NCBI RefSeq assembly: GCF_923081025.1
Contig: NZ_CAKLPZ010000001.1
Span: 1,860,001 to 1,924,000, forward strand
DNA length: 64,000 nt
Origin: Neolewinella maritima
Lineage (GTDB): Bacteria > Bacteroidota > Bacteroidia > Chitinophagales > Saprospiraceae
Direction: 5' to 3'
Shown here: positions 56,807 to 64,000 of the stretch, piece by piece
Layout: every line of letters starts with the position of its first letter
Position numbering within the stretch: position 1 is the first letter of the stretch
Program-made: the position numbers and the translations under genes
Notes under the pieces: generated by a model
Database searches by the model: none
The model's input: the letters and a program-made list of their open reading frames with translations, nothing else
Told to the model about the DNA's origin: nothing

Positions 56807-58173
56807 TGACTACGCGCCTCCGTGATCTGTGCGCGGGTGGAAATACGCTCCAGCAGGTGTTGGCCCACAGCCTCGCCCTGCGTCACGCCGTACTCGATGG
56901 CCGGCCGGTAGTGAATGCCGCCGTACAGGCGACTCAGGGCAGCTTCATCACTAGCAGCTAGAAAGCTCGGATACTCCCGGGTAGGTAGGTCGTACTCTTC
57001 TTCGCTATCGTCGGCAAAGGCAAAATTGTCGCCGTATAGATCGGTCAGTACGACCGCGCAGGCCCGACTCACTACGGAGTGACCGCTGGTATGCTCCGGG
57101 AAGGGCGGCGTCTGCAGGAGCGGCCGCCACTCTTGATCGATGTGGCGGTTAATGAAGGTCTCTGGACGCACCAGCTTCGAGCGGTACTTCTCTTCCCAGC
57201 AACTGATAAATGCGTCGTACATCGCCATGCTGACCAGGGCGTAGGTCTCTACCGTCCGGGCAAAGTCAGCGTCCGCTTGCTTGGCGGCAATAGCGGCGAT
57301 ATTAACCCAATGTCCCCCGGGCGTGATCTTTTTAGTGGCAAACATGAGGTGACCCACGGTGTGGCTCACATACGGGTTGCAATCCCAGAACTGTGCGATT
57401 GCCTGCCGCTCGGCACTCTCCTGCTCATCCACCCCGGTAAACACGGTATATACCTCATTCACCTCCTGCATCCAGCGGCTATCGGGTTCCAGGCTATAAT
57501 CCGTCGGAGGCAGCGGGCGAAACTGACTGGCGCTATCCAGGGTGAAGGGCCGGATACGTTCCCAGCTGGGTTCGATGCCGTCCATATAGTCCGGAGGCGT
57601 AGGCTGCCACTTGGTCTCGTCATCCGTAATGGAATACTTCGGAAAGGTGCGGGTCTGCTTGTACATATCCCCACCGTACCAATCGATGATGTGATCCGCC
57701 ACCTGCTCGCCGTAGGCTACGGAAGCCTGGAACACCTCCTCCGGCACGCCGATACGCCGAATTTCCTCGTACAGTCCATCGCGGAACTCATCCATCTTCG
57801 GCTCACTGAAGATCAGACTCTTACCTACCCTCAGTTGCGCGACTACAGCAGCTACGGGGTAGGCGATCTCCGTACCGGCAGGGGGCGCGGGCGCGGGTGC
57901 AAGGTGGGGTACCTGACCGGCAAGACTCTCCAGACCAGGGTCGCCGGCGGCCAGCGCCTCGTAGCCGGCAATGCTGGAGTAGGAATAGATGCGGCTCGCT
58001 ACGGGCGGCGAGAAGATATCGTGCACGATCACGTCGGTGAGCTGCTTGACCGACCGGTGGTAGAACTCCGGCTCGGCTACCTCTTCCTGGTAGTTGGGAT
58101 TGATGTCTTCCCCACAGCTTACGAGCGTGAGCAGGAGAACGAGAGATGTGAGGATGCGACTACTAAGCTTCAT
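56803..58173 (-). CDS. Vanadium-haloperoxidase/PAP2-like lipoprotein
   Basis: 456 aa. Lipoprotein signal with LVSCGED (lipidated Cys near residue 19). The phosphatase/haloperoxidase fold shows KYRSKLVRPETF (K...RP), FPEHTSGHSVVS (the PSGH-like motif, here TSGH) and SRLYGGIHYRPAIEYG (R...H). These are the anion-binding residues of vanadium haloperoxidases and PAP2 acid phosphatases. The family 'vanadium-dependent haloperoxidase' is common in Bacteroidota. Activity (phosphatase or halogenation) cannot be told. Start at 58173 gives the signal; TACCTTCG at 58229-58236. Confidence 0.85.
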   Translation of the reverse strand: MKLSSRILTSLVLLLTLVSCGEDINPNYQEEVAEPEFYHRSVKQLTDVIVHDIFSPPVASRIYSYSSIAGYEALAAGDPGLESLAGQVPHLAPAPAPPAGTEIAYPVAAVVAQLRVGKSLIFSEPKMDEFRDGLYEEIRRIGVPEEVFQASVAYGEQVADHIIDWYGGDMYKQTRTFPKYSITDDETKWQPTPPDYMDGIEPSWERIRPFTLDSASQFRPLPPTDYSLEPDSRWMQEVNEVYTVFTGVDEQESAERQAIAQFWDCNPYVSHTVGHLMFATKKITPGGHWVNIAAIAAKQADADFARTVETYALVSMAMYDAFISCWEEKYRSKLVRPETFINRHIDQEWRPLLQTPPFPEHTSGHSVVSRACAVVLTDLYGDNFAFADDSEEEYDLPTREYPSFLAASDEAALSRLYGGIHYRPAIEYGVTQGEAVGQHLLERISTRAQITEARSQ

Positions 58174-58228
58174 ACGATACGGGTGCTGTGATACAATCAA
58201 CTGGGCAGCACGTCATTTGCGGGCAATA

Positions 58229-58236
58229 CGAAGGTA
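58229..58236 (-). promoter_or_regulatory. -7-like TACCTTCG of the haloperoxidase operon
   Basis: One mismatch to consensus; 55 nt before the ATG at 58173. Confidence 0.35.
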
Positions 58237-58260
58237 CAACGCCTGGAGTAGCAGGCTGGA

Positions 58261-59235
58261 TTAGTCGACCGCCGAGACTTGCGTGCGCTGACCGACATTC
58301 GCTGGGCAAAAGTCCGGGCGACGCGCATCGATAAATGCCTGGATCAGCTCGGCGTACTCCCGCGGCCGCCAGACCACATTGTGGGCATGCCAGGCACCCC
58401 AGTCTAGTGCGTGGTAGGTGAGCAGGCCGGGCGCGATCCGCTCGGCGATCCGGTCCGACTGATCGGGGGAAGTCAGCGTATCCTGCCGGGAATGAAAGAG
58501 CAGGACGGGTGCCGTGATCCGCTCGGCAGCCTGCAGCGGACTGGCAGTGGCGAAATCCGTCCCGTTGCGGTAGGCTACCCAGCGAAAAGTTCCCGGAGTG
58601 AAGGCGGACAGTGCCGGGCCGTAGTCCCGTTCTCCGCGTTCGGTGATTGCCGTGGCCCAGTCGGTGTACGGGCTCTCGGCAATGACGAAGGCCGGGGTGA
58701 CCTGTCCCCTACCCGCCGCCTGTAGGGCAGTAGCTGCTCCCCAACTCTCACCGAGCCAGCCGATCTGCCCATCGCTCAACCCGCTGCGGGCCTTCAGGAA
58801 GGCGTGTGCGGTAAGCAGGTCCGTGGCTTCGTTGATGCCCCCACTGCCGTAGCTCTCGTCGCTCTCTCCGAAGCCGCGGTGGTCGTACAGCAACAGGTCG
58901 CAGCCGCAGTCCTGAAAGGCCGGCGTATACTTGAGCATACTCATCCGGTTGTCGTGGTAGCCGTGGGAAAGCACGATGCCGCAGTTCGCTCCCTCCCGCT
59001 GGTAGAGCCAGGCCCGTAGGGTGATCCCGTCGACCGGACTGACGAAACTCACCTCCTGCACCGGGGGCAGTTCCGCGCGCAGGCTATCGATGTTGACCCG
59101 CCACTGCCCCGTAGCGATGCCGTAGGATTCCTCCAGGCTGCGATTCGGTGTATCCAATACCAGGGAGCTCAGGTAGTAGGTCGCGCCAATGTATAGGAAT
59201 AGGATGGCTGCGAGTACAAACAGGACTTTCTTCAT
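58261..59235 (-). CDS. Alpha/beta-hydrolase (BD-FAE/YheT-like) with N-terminal membrane segment
   Basis: 324 aa. A hydrophobic N-terminus (about 3-22, VLFVLAAILFLYIGATYYLS) looks like a membrane anchor. Then the hydrolase core: IVLSHGYHDNRMSM, LLYDHRGFGESDES, and IGWLGESWGAATALQ, with Ser in GESWG as nucleophile; FVIAESPYTDWA, APVLLFHSRQDTLTS (acid Asp region) and a late HALDWGAWHAHNVVW with His. Serine esterase/peptidase of unknown substrate. TACCTTTG 25 nt upstream. Confidence 0.85.
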   Translation of the reverse strand: MKKVLFVLAAILFLYIGATYYLSSLVLDTPNRSLEESYGIATGQWRVNIDSLRAELPPVQEVSFVSPVDGITLRAWLYQREGANCGIVLSHGYHDNRMSMLKYTPAFQDCGCDLLLYDHRGFGESDESYGSGGINEATDLLTAHAFLKARSGLSDGQIGWLGESWGAATALQAAGRGQVTPAFVIAESPYTDWATAITERGERDYGPALSAFTPGTFRWVAYRNGTDFATASPLQAAERITAPVLLFHSRQDTLTSPDQSDRIAERIAPGLLTYHALDWGAWHAHNVVWRPREYAELIQAFIDARRPDFCPANVGQRTQVSAVD

Positions 59236-59260
59236 AGCGTCGTGGGGGCGGGCATTTCGC

Positions 59261-59268
59261 CAAAGGTA
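59261..59268 (-). promoter_or_regulatory. -7 element TACCTTTG of the hydrolase gene
   Basis: Exact consensus; divergent from the gldG promoter-like TATCTTCA at 59276-59283. Confidence 0.6.
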
Positions 59269-59299
59269 GGCGCTTTATCTTCACCCCTTCCCGCCGCCT

Positions 59300-61021
59300 A
59301 TGCCCACCCGTGAACGCCTCTATCGTCAGCAAGCCCTATTCCGTTTTGGAGTGGGGCTAGCCGTGCTGATCGTGCTCAACGTTCTGGCCCACTCCCGCCT
59401 GGGCGACACGCGGCTATACACCGCCTTCGATCTGACGGGCGACCAGCGCTACACCCTGTCGGACTACACCCGCCAGGTACTCACCGACCTCGACCAACCC
59501 GTGTACGTCCGCATTCTCCTGGAGGGAGACCTGCCCGCCCCCTACCAACGGCTTCGCACGGCCGTGCAGGAGAAGCTGGAGGACTTTGGGGGGTACACCG
59601 ACTACTTGGAAGTAGAATTTGCCGATCCACTGCTCGGTACACCGGAGGAAGTACGCCAGCGTCAGGAGGCTATGGCTGAGGACGACATCGTGCCCATTAC
59701 AGACTACCAGCAGTCAGCCGGTGAACGCAGCGCCCGTGCCATTTACCCCTACGCCCTCATTTACACTGAGACGCAGCAGCGTATCGTACCCTTACTGGAA
59801 GCAACCCGCCCGGATGTAGCCCTGGACCAGCAACTCAATCAGGCCGAAAACCTGCTGGAGTACAACATTTCGCGCGCTATCGCCGGAATGACATCCGCCA
59901 GCAAATACACCATCGGGTTCACCCGGGGAAATGGAGAACTGCCCCCGGCGCAGTTTGCCGATCTGGTGAGTGAGCTGCGGAAGGACTACGAGGTCGGCCC
60001 GGTATACCTGGATAGTCTACCCCTGATCCCCGAACGCGTAGATCTGCTGATCGTAGCCAAACCCACCGTACCCTTCAGCGCCGAGGCGGCCTTCCAGTTG
60101 GACCAGTACATCATGCACGGCGGCCGGGTGATCTGGGCCATCGACGCCGTAGCGATGGATTACGATAGTCTGCGGGCCACCGGCGAGGCCTTCCCGCTGG
60201 CGCGCCCTACCGGACTGGACGACCTGTTCTTCCGCTACGGTTTCCGCCTCAGCAGTCAGTTGGTGCTGGACCTGGCCAACAGCCCCATTCCTATCGAGAC
60301 CAGTCAGGGGCCATCCGGACCACGCTTCGCCCTGGTCCCCTTCCCGTACCACGTTACCGCGCTACCGGCTACGGATCATCCCATCGTACAAAACATCGAC
60401 GCGGTAGACTTGCGCTACCCCACCCTGATCGAGCCCACCGGCTCCGATACCGGGCTTACCTCAACTACCCTATTGGCCAGCAGCGACAACGGCCGGCGCC
60501 AGCAATTGCCGTCGGGCATCGATCTGGACGCGCAAAAATTTAGCGTAGAGCTGGACCGGTTCAACGAAGCCGATCTACCCCTGGCTTTATTGCTGGAAGG
60601 CTCCTTCACGAGCCCCTACGCCAACCGTATGAGTAGCAGCTTTACCGACCTGCTGGAGCGTGGTGGGCAGGACTACCGGGCCACGTCTCCCCCCACGGCA
60701 ATGCTGGTCGTCAGCGACGGCGATGTCTTAGCCAATAGCGTCAGCAGCCGGGGCGAGGTGGGCACGCTGGGCGTCAACCCGTTTTCCCGTATCCCCTATG
60801 CTAACAAAGCCTTTATGCTCAACGCGATCGCCTACCTGCTGGAACCGGGCGGGGTGATCAGTAGCCGCAACAAGGACGTCCGCCTGCGTCTACTGGACCA
60901 GAACCGCGCACTGGCCGAGGCCGGCTACTGGCGGATCCTGAACATCGCCGTCCCACTCCTACTACTAGCCCTATTCGGACTACTATTCACCTACCTCCGG
61001 CGGCGGCGGTACGCTCACTAA
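59300..61021 (+). CDS. gldG: Gliding motility ABC-transporter-associated protein GldG
   Basis: 573 aa. An N-terminal TM helix (about 14-30), a periplasmic GldG/ABC_transp_aux domain (LYTAFDLTGDQRYTLSDYTRQVLTDLDQPVYVRILLEGDLP, ...YALIYTETQQRIVPLLEAT..., LNQAENLLEYNISRAI) and a C-terminal TM helix with a basic tail (LLLLALFGLLFTYLRRRRYAH). GldG acts with GldF (permease) and GldA (ATPase) in gliding. Here the upstream neighbour is a divergent hydrolase, so gldF is not adjacent as it usually is. The phospholipase-like gene follows 10 nt later. Confidence 0.9.
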   Translation: MPTRERLYRQQALFRFGVGLAVLIVLNVLAHSRLGDTRLYTAFDLTGDQRYTLSDYTRQVLTDLDQPVYVRILLEGDLPAPYQRLRTAVQEKLEDFGGYTDYLEVEFADPLLGTPEEVRQRQEAMAEDDIVPITDYQQSAGERSARAIYPYALIYTETQQRIVPLLEATRPDVALDQQLNQAENLLEYNISRAIAGMTSASKYTIGFTRGNGELPPAQFADLVSELRKDYEVGPVYLDSLPLIPERVDLLIVAKPTVPFSAEAAFQLDQYIMHGGRVIWAIDAVAMDYDSLRATGEAFPLARPTGLDDLFFRYGFRLSSQLVLDLANSPIPIETSQGPSGPRFALVPFPYHVTALPATDHPIVQNIDAVDLRYPTLIEPTGSDTGLTSTTLLASSDNGRRQQLPSGIDLDAQKFSVELDRFNEADLPLALLLEGSFTSPYANRMSSSFTDLLERGGQDYRATSPPTAMLVVSDGDVLANSVSSRGEVGTLGVNPFSRIPYANKAFMLNAIAYLLEPGGVISSRNKDVRLRLLDQNRALAEAGYWRILNIAVPLLLLALFGLLFTYLRRRRYAH

Positions 61022-61031
61022 GTACGTAGCT

Positions 61032-62240
61032 ATGCGCAAGGTGTTCCTACTACTTCTATTGGTCTGCGGGGTCGCGGGTGCGACGGTCACTTCCTACCCA
61101 CCGTGGGGCTTCTACGGCCACCGGCGCATCAACCGTCTGGCCGTATTCACGCTACCGCCCGAGCTGGGGCACTACTTCCGCGCACAGGCAGACTACCTGG
61201 CCGAGCACGCCGTAGATCCCGATAAACGGCGCTACGCTACCGCCCACGAAGCGGTACGGCACTATATCGACCTCGATCACTGGGGGCAGGCTCCCTTCAC
61301 GGAAGTACCCCGACGGTACGTCGATGCGCTGCTATGGCAGGGCGGCCTGGATGTGCTGCACGGCGGGGATACTACGCACTGGCGACTCGATACGGTGATC
61401 TTCGATCAGGCCATCCTCAGCAGCACGTCCGAAAGCTTCGATCTGCCCCTGCGCACGTACCGCGATCTGTGGTACCGCTCTTTCCTCCCCGCCCTGTACG
61501 AGGAGCGGGCGGTAGCAACCGATTCGCTGCGAGCTATCGGCTTTCCCGACACGCTGGGTACCGCAATAGTAGTAGACGAGCTATCGGCCCACGGCATCCT
61601 ACCCTACCACCTGGTCCGCCACCACCGACAACTCACCGAAGCCTTCGTGGTGGGCGACGTGCAGCGGATACGTCAGCTAGCCGCCGAGATCGGTCACTAT
61701 GTAGGCGATGCCCACGTGCCCCTGCACACTACCGAAAACTACAACGGACAGCTCAGCGGTCAGCTCGGCATCCATGCGTTCTGGGAGAGCCGGCTACCGG
61801 AGTTGTTTGCGGATCGCGACTACGATTACCTGGTGGGGCCGGCTGATTACATCGTAGATCCTACTACGTATTACTGGGACATCGTACTGGAAAGTCACGC
61901 CCTAGTGGATAGCGTACTTTCTACCGAAGCCCATCTTCGACAGGTCTACCCCGTCGACCAGCAATTCTGCTTTGAGGAGCGACTGGGGCGGGAGGTGCGT
62001 ACACAGTGTCGGGAGTATGCCGCGGCATGGTCGGATGCTATGGACGGCATGGTAGAGGCTCGTTTTCGAGCGGCTATTCACGCGGTGGGATCCGTCTGGT
62101 ACAGCTGCTGGGTGGATGCCGGACAGCCAAACATGCAACAGTTATTGAATCCGGCGACCGGGGACGAAACAGCCGATAGTCTCAATGCGGCGGCGGGCCC
62201 ACCGCTGCTTCTCCAACGAACCGGTCGCGTTCACGAGTAA
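61032..62240 (+). CDS. Exported zinc-dependent phospholipase C/S1-P1-like protein
   Basis: 402 aa. Signal peptide (1-17, ending GVAGA), then PWGFYGHRRINRLAVFTLP: a Trp/His near the mature N-terminus as zinc ligand in this fold. EAVRHYIDLDHWG (His, Asp), and EIGHYVGDAHVPLHTTENYNG carry the HxxxD zinc motif. Predicted to bind three zincs and act as phosphodiesterase on phospholipids or nucleic acids outside the cytoplasm. The N-terminal metal sites look intact. 10 nt after gldG, so likely co-transcribed. Confidence 0.82.
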   Translation: MRKVFLLLLLVCGVAGATVTSYPPWGFYGHRRINRLAVFTLPPELGHYFRAQADYLAEHAVDPDKRRYATAHEAVRHYIDLDHWGQAPFTEVPRRYVDALLWQGGLDVLHGGDTTHWRLDTVIFDQAILSSTSESFDLPLRTYRDLWYRSFLPALYEERAVATDSLRAIGFPDTLGTAIVVDELSAHGILPYHLVRHHRQLTEAFVVGDVQRIRQLAAEIGHYVGDAHVPLHTTENYNGQLSGQLGIHAFWESRLPELFADRDYDYLVGPADYIVDPTTYYWDIVLESHALVDSVLSTEAHLRQVYPVDQQFCFEERLGREVRTQCREYAAAWSDAMDGMVEARFRAAIHAVGSVWYSCWVDAGQPNMQQLLNPATGDETADSLNAAAGPPLLLQRTGRVHE

Positions 62241-62280
62241 GTAGTGCACCGGCGGACGCGCCCCCTTACAGTCGGGGTGC

Positions 62281-62288
62281 TATATTTG
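62281..62288 (+). promoter_or_regulatory. -7 element TATATTTG, 7 nt before ATG
   Basis: TATATTTG-CCGCCCT-ATG. Exact consensus; drives bioB with a leader of only a few nucleotides. Confidence 0.6.
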
Positions 62289-62295
62289 CCGCCCT

Positions 62296-63378
62296 ATGAC
62301 CGTCCAGACTTCCTCCCTCCCCGTTTCCTGGTCCCTGGCCGAGCTACAGGCCCTGCACGACGCTCCCCTGATGGAGCTGGTATTTCGGGCCGCCTCGGTC
62401 CACCGGCAGCACCACGACCCCAACGAAGTACAGGTCTCGAGCCTGGTCAGTATCAAGACCGGCGGCTGCCCCGAAGACTGTGGCTACTGCCCGCAGGCTG
62501 CGCGCTACCATACGGACATTGAAGAAAACGCAATGCTCTCGGTAGAGCAGGTGCGCACGGCCGCCGAACGCGCCAAGGGACTAGGCAGCAGCCGGCTCTG
62601 TATGGGTGCCGCCTGGCGCAACGTACGCGACGACGCTGAATTCGAGCAGGTCCTCGAACTGGTCCGTACCGTGAACGGGCTTGACATGGAAGTATGTGCT
62701 ACCCTGGGTATGCTGACCCCCAATCAAGCCGAACGACTCGCCGCGGCCGGACTCTATGCCTACAACCACAACCTGGACAGCAGCGAAGAGTACTATAAAG
62801 AGGTGATCTCGACGCGCACCTACGCCGATCGCCTGGAAACCATCGGCAATGCCCGCAAGGCCGGCCTCACCGTCTGCTCCGGCGGAATTATCGGTATGGG
62901 TGAATCTACCGACGACCGGCTCAAGATGCTGCTTACTCTGGCCAGCCTCACTCCCGTACCGGAGTCCGTGCCCATCAACGCCCTGGTGGCCGTAGAGGGT
63001 ACGCCCCTGGAGGAGCAGCGCCCCATCAACATCTTCGAGATGGTGCGCATGATCGCCGTGACCCGCATCATACTACCCACCACGACGGTACGCCTGAGCG
63101 CCGGACGCACCGGCATGACCCCCGAGGGACAGGCGCTCTGCTTCCTTGCCGGCGCCGGTAGCATCTTTGCGGGCGATAAGCTGCTGACCACCCCCAATCC
63201 TGAAGCGTTTGCGGATATGGAGCTGTTTGACGCGCTCGGCCTGCGGCCTACGACGGCCTACGCGAAGGGTGAACGGCCGGTACCCGGCGTAGACCCCGGT
63301 CCGCCCACCGAAAAGCAGCGCATCAAGTGGAGCCGCCCCGGTCATAAGATCGAGCGTAACGAAGCCAAGCGCAAGTAA
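62296..63378 (+). CDS. bioB: Biotin synthase
   Basis: Radical-SAM enzyme inserting sulfur into dethiobiotin. 360 aa. GGCPEDCGYCPQAA gives the [4Fe-4S] cysteines Cys58, Cys62, Cys65; CMGAAWRNVRDD, EVCATLGMLTPNQAERLAAAGLYAYNHNLDSSEEYY, TVCSGGIIGMGES, INALVAVEGTPLEEQ and RLSAGRTGM are as in BioB, including the Arg and Cys residues that hold the second [2Fe-2S] cluster. Length normal. No other bio gene in the window; tpiA follows. Confidence 0.96.
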   Translation: MTVQTSSLPVSWSLAELQALHDAPLMELVFRAASVHRQHHDPNEVQVSSLVSIKTGGCPEDCGYCPQAARYHTDIEENAMLSVEQVRTAAERAKGLGSSRLCMGAAWRNVRDDAEFEQVLELVRTVNGLDMEVCATLGMLTPNQAERLAAAGLYAYNHNLDSSEEYYKEVISTRTYADRLETIGNARKAGLTVCSGGIIGMGESTDDRLKMLLTLASLTPVPESVPINALVAVEGTPLEEQRPINIFEMVRMIAVTRIILPTTTVRLSAGRTGMTPEGQALCFLAGAGSIFAGDKLLTTPNPEAFADMELFDALGLRPTTAYAKGERPVPGVDPGPPTEKQRIKWSRPGHKIERNEAKRK

Positions 63379-63405
63379 CCCTACACTTTACCTAGACACT
63401 ACACT

Positions 63406-64000
63406 ATGAGCCGCACGATGGTCGCCGGAAACTGGAAGATGAATACAACGCCCCGGGAGGGTCACGAACTGGTGCGCCAGGTGATCGACCGCGTGGGCAC
63501 CCCCGCGACCAAGGTCGTTTTTGGCGTACCCGCGATCCAGCTGATGGCCGTACAGGCTTTGGTGAAGGATCCGTCCGGCTACGCCGTGGCCGCCCAGAAC
63601 ATGCACGAAGAGCAGAGCGGTGCATTCACCGGAGAAACCAGCGCAGCCATGCTGGCAGACGCCGGGATCGAGTACGTCATCCTGGGCCACAGCGAGCGTC
63701 GGGAGTATGCGGGTGAAGATGACGAACTCATCAACCGCAAGATCGTAGCCGCCATCGCCGCCGGTCTTAAACCCATCTACTGCTGCGGTGAGAAGCTGGA
63801 CATTCGCGAGGCGGGCAACCAGGAGGTGGTAGTCGGCAAGCAAATAGAGCAGGCCCTGGGCTCGCTATCCCCTACGCAGATCGAGTCGGTCGTCATCGCC
63901 TATGAGCCCGTCTGGGCCATCGGTACGGGCGTCACCGCCAGCAAGGAACAGGCGCAGCAGATGCACAATTACATTCGTCGCATGATCAGCAATCAGTTCG
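63406..64000 (+). CDS. tpiA: Triosephosphate isomerase, 3' end cut by the window
   Basis: First 198 codons. Opening SRTMVAGNWKMNTTP contains the catalytic Asn/Lys (Asn9 and Lys11 here); QNMHEEQSGAFTGETSAAMLADAGIEYVILGHSERREY includes the electrophilic His of GHSERR; VIAYEPVWAIGTGVTASKEQAQ has the catalytic Glu in YEPVWAIGTG. Catalyses DHAP to glyceraldehyde-3-phosphate. It begins 27 nt after bioB and may share its transcript. Confidence 0.96.
   Translation, partial: MSRTMVAGNWKMNTTPREGHELVRQVIDRVGTPATKVVFGVPAIQLMAVQALVKDPSGYAVAAQNMHEEQSGAFTGETSAAMLADAGIEYVILGHSERREYAGEDDELINRKIVAAIAAGLKPIYCCGEKLDIREAGNQEVVVGKQIEQALGSLSPTQIESVVIAYEPVWAIGTGVTASKEQAQQMHNYIRRMISNQF

Overview
The window is chromosomal DNA from a GC-rich marine-type Bacteroidota, most like the Saprospiria/Lewinella group. 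Evidence: secreted proteins with C-terminal type IX secretion (T9SS) sorting domains (2051-5119 and 18302-19303), a PorP/SprF-type outer-membrane protein, GldG, futalosine hydrolase (menaquinone pathway), a short Bacteroidota-type ketol-acid reductoisomerase, and promoters with the Bacteroidota -7 element TAnnTTTG instead of -10 boxes and Shine-Dalgarno sites. This placement is an inference. No rRNA, tRNA, CRISPR array, insertion sequence, integrase or prophage gene was recognised.

Layout. 1-12979: housekeeping and carbohydrate genes: a VOC lipoprotein (cut by the window edge), acyl-CoA dehydrogenase, a multidomain GH5 endoglucanase, arginine decarboxylase, a fused trehalose-phosphate synthase/phosphatase with an SDR, an NlpC/P60-like protein that lacks its catalytic cysteine, PorP/SprF and a thioredoxin. 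12980-14030: about 1 kb with no convincing gene but three strong terminators, two exact promoter elements and a 20-nt direct repeat, read here as a cluster of small RNAs. 14031-38088: DUF547 protein, GH31 glucosidase, riboflavin synthase, T9SS cargo, RimM, sugar kinase, IlvA, an AddA-like helicase, MqnB, Mrp, MutS2, GlpD, IlvC, an in-frame RibF-glycosyltransferase fusion, and a Tat-exported oxidoreductase with a double DUF1080 protein. 38217-38852: a START-like protein.

38821-48372 is the most interesting part: nine leftward genes, overlapping or nearly so, encoding inositol-phosphate synthase, an HD-like protein, a methyltransferase, a Gfo/Idh oxidoreductase, a zinc-ribbon metallo-beta-lactamase-fold protein, a stand-alone YcaO protein, a xylose-isomerase-like TIM-barrel protein, a GT4 glycosyltransferase and a PIG-L deacetylase. 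The logic resembles mycothiol or aminocyclitol assembly (make inositol phosphate, modify it, glycosylate, deacetylate), but YcaO and the absence of MshC/BshC-type ligases set it apart. It is the best candidate here for an undescribed small-molecule pathway.

48460-64000: PabC/PabB, a 19-codon fragment that may be the remnant of a deoxyhypusine-synthase-like gene, PspC, RluE-type pseudouridine synthase, a bacterial dynamin, WbqC, an SDR, ChaN-like protein, DgkA, a vanadium haloperoxidase/PAP2 lipoprotein, an alpha/beta hydrolase, GldG, a phospholipase C-like protein, BioB and the start of TpiA.

Across the window many first genes have the -7 element ending only 3 to 7 nt (most often exactly 4 nt) before the start codon, which predicts leaderless mRNAs. 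Several convergent pairs share a CTAG or CTAA in which both stop codons overlap.
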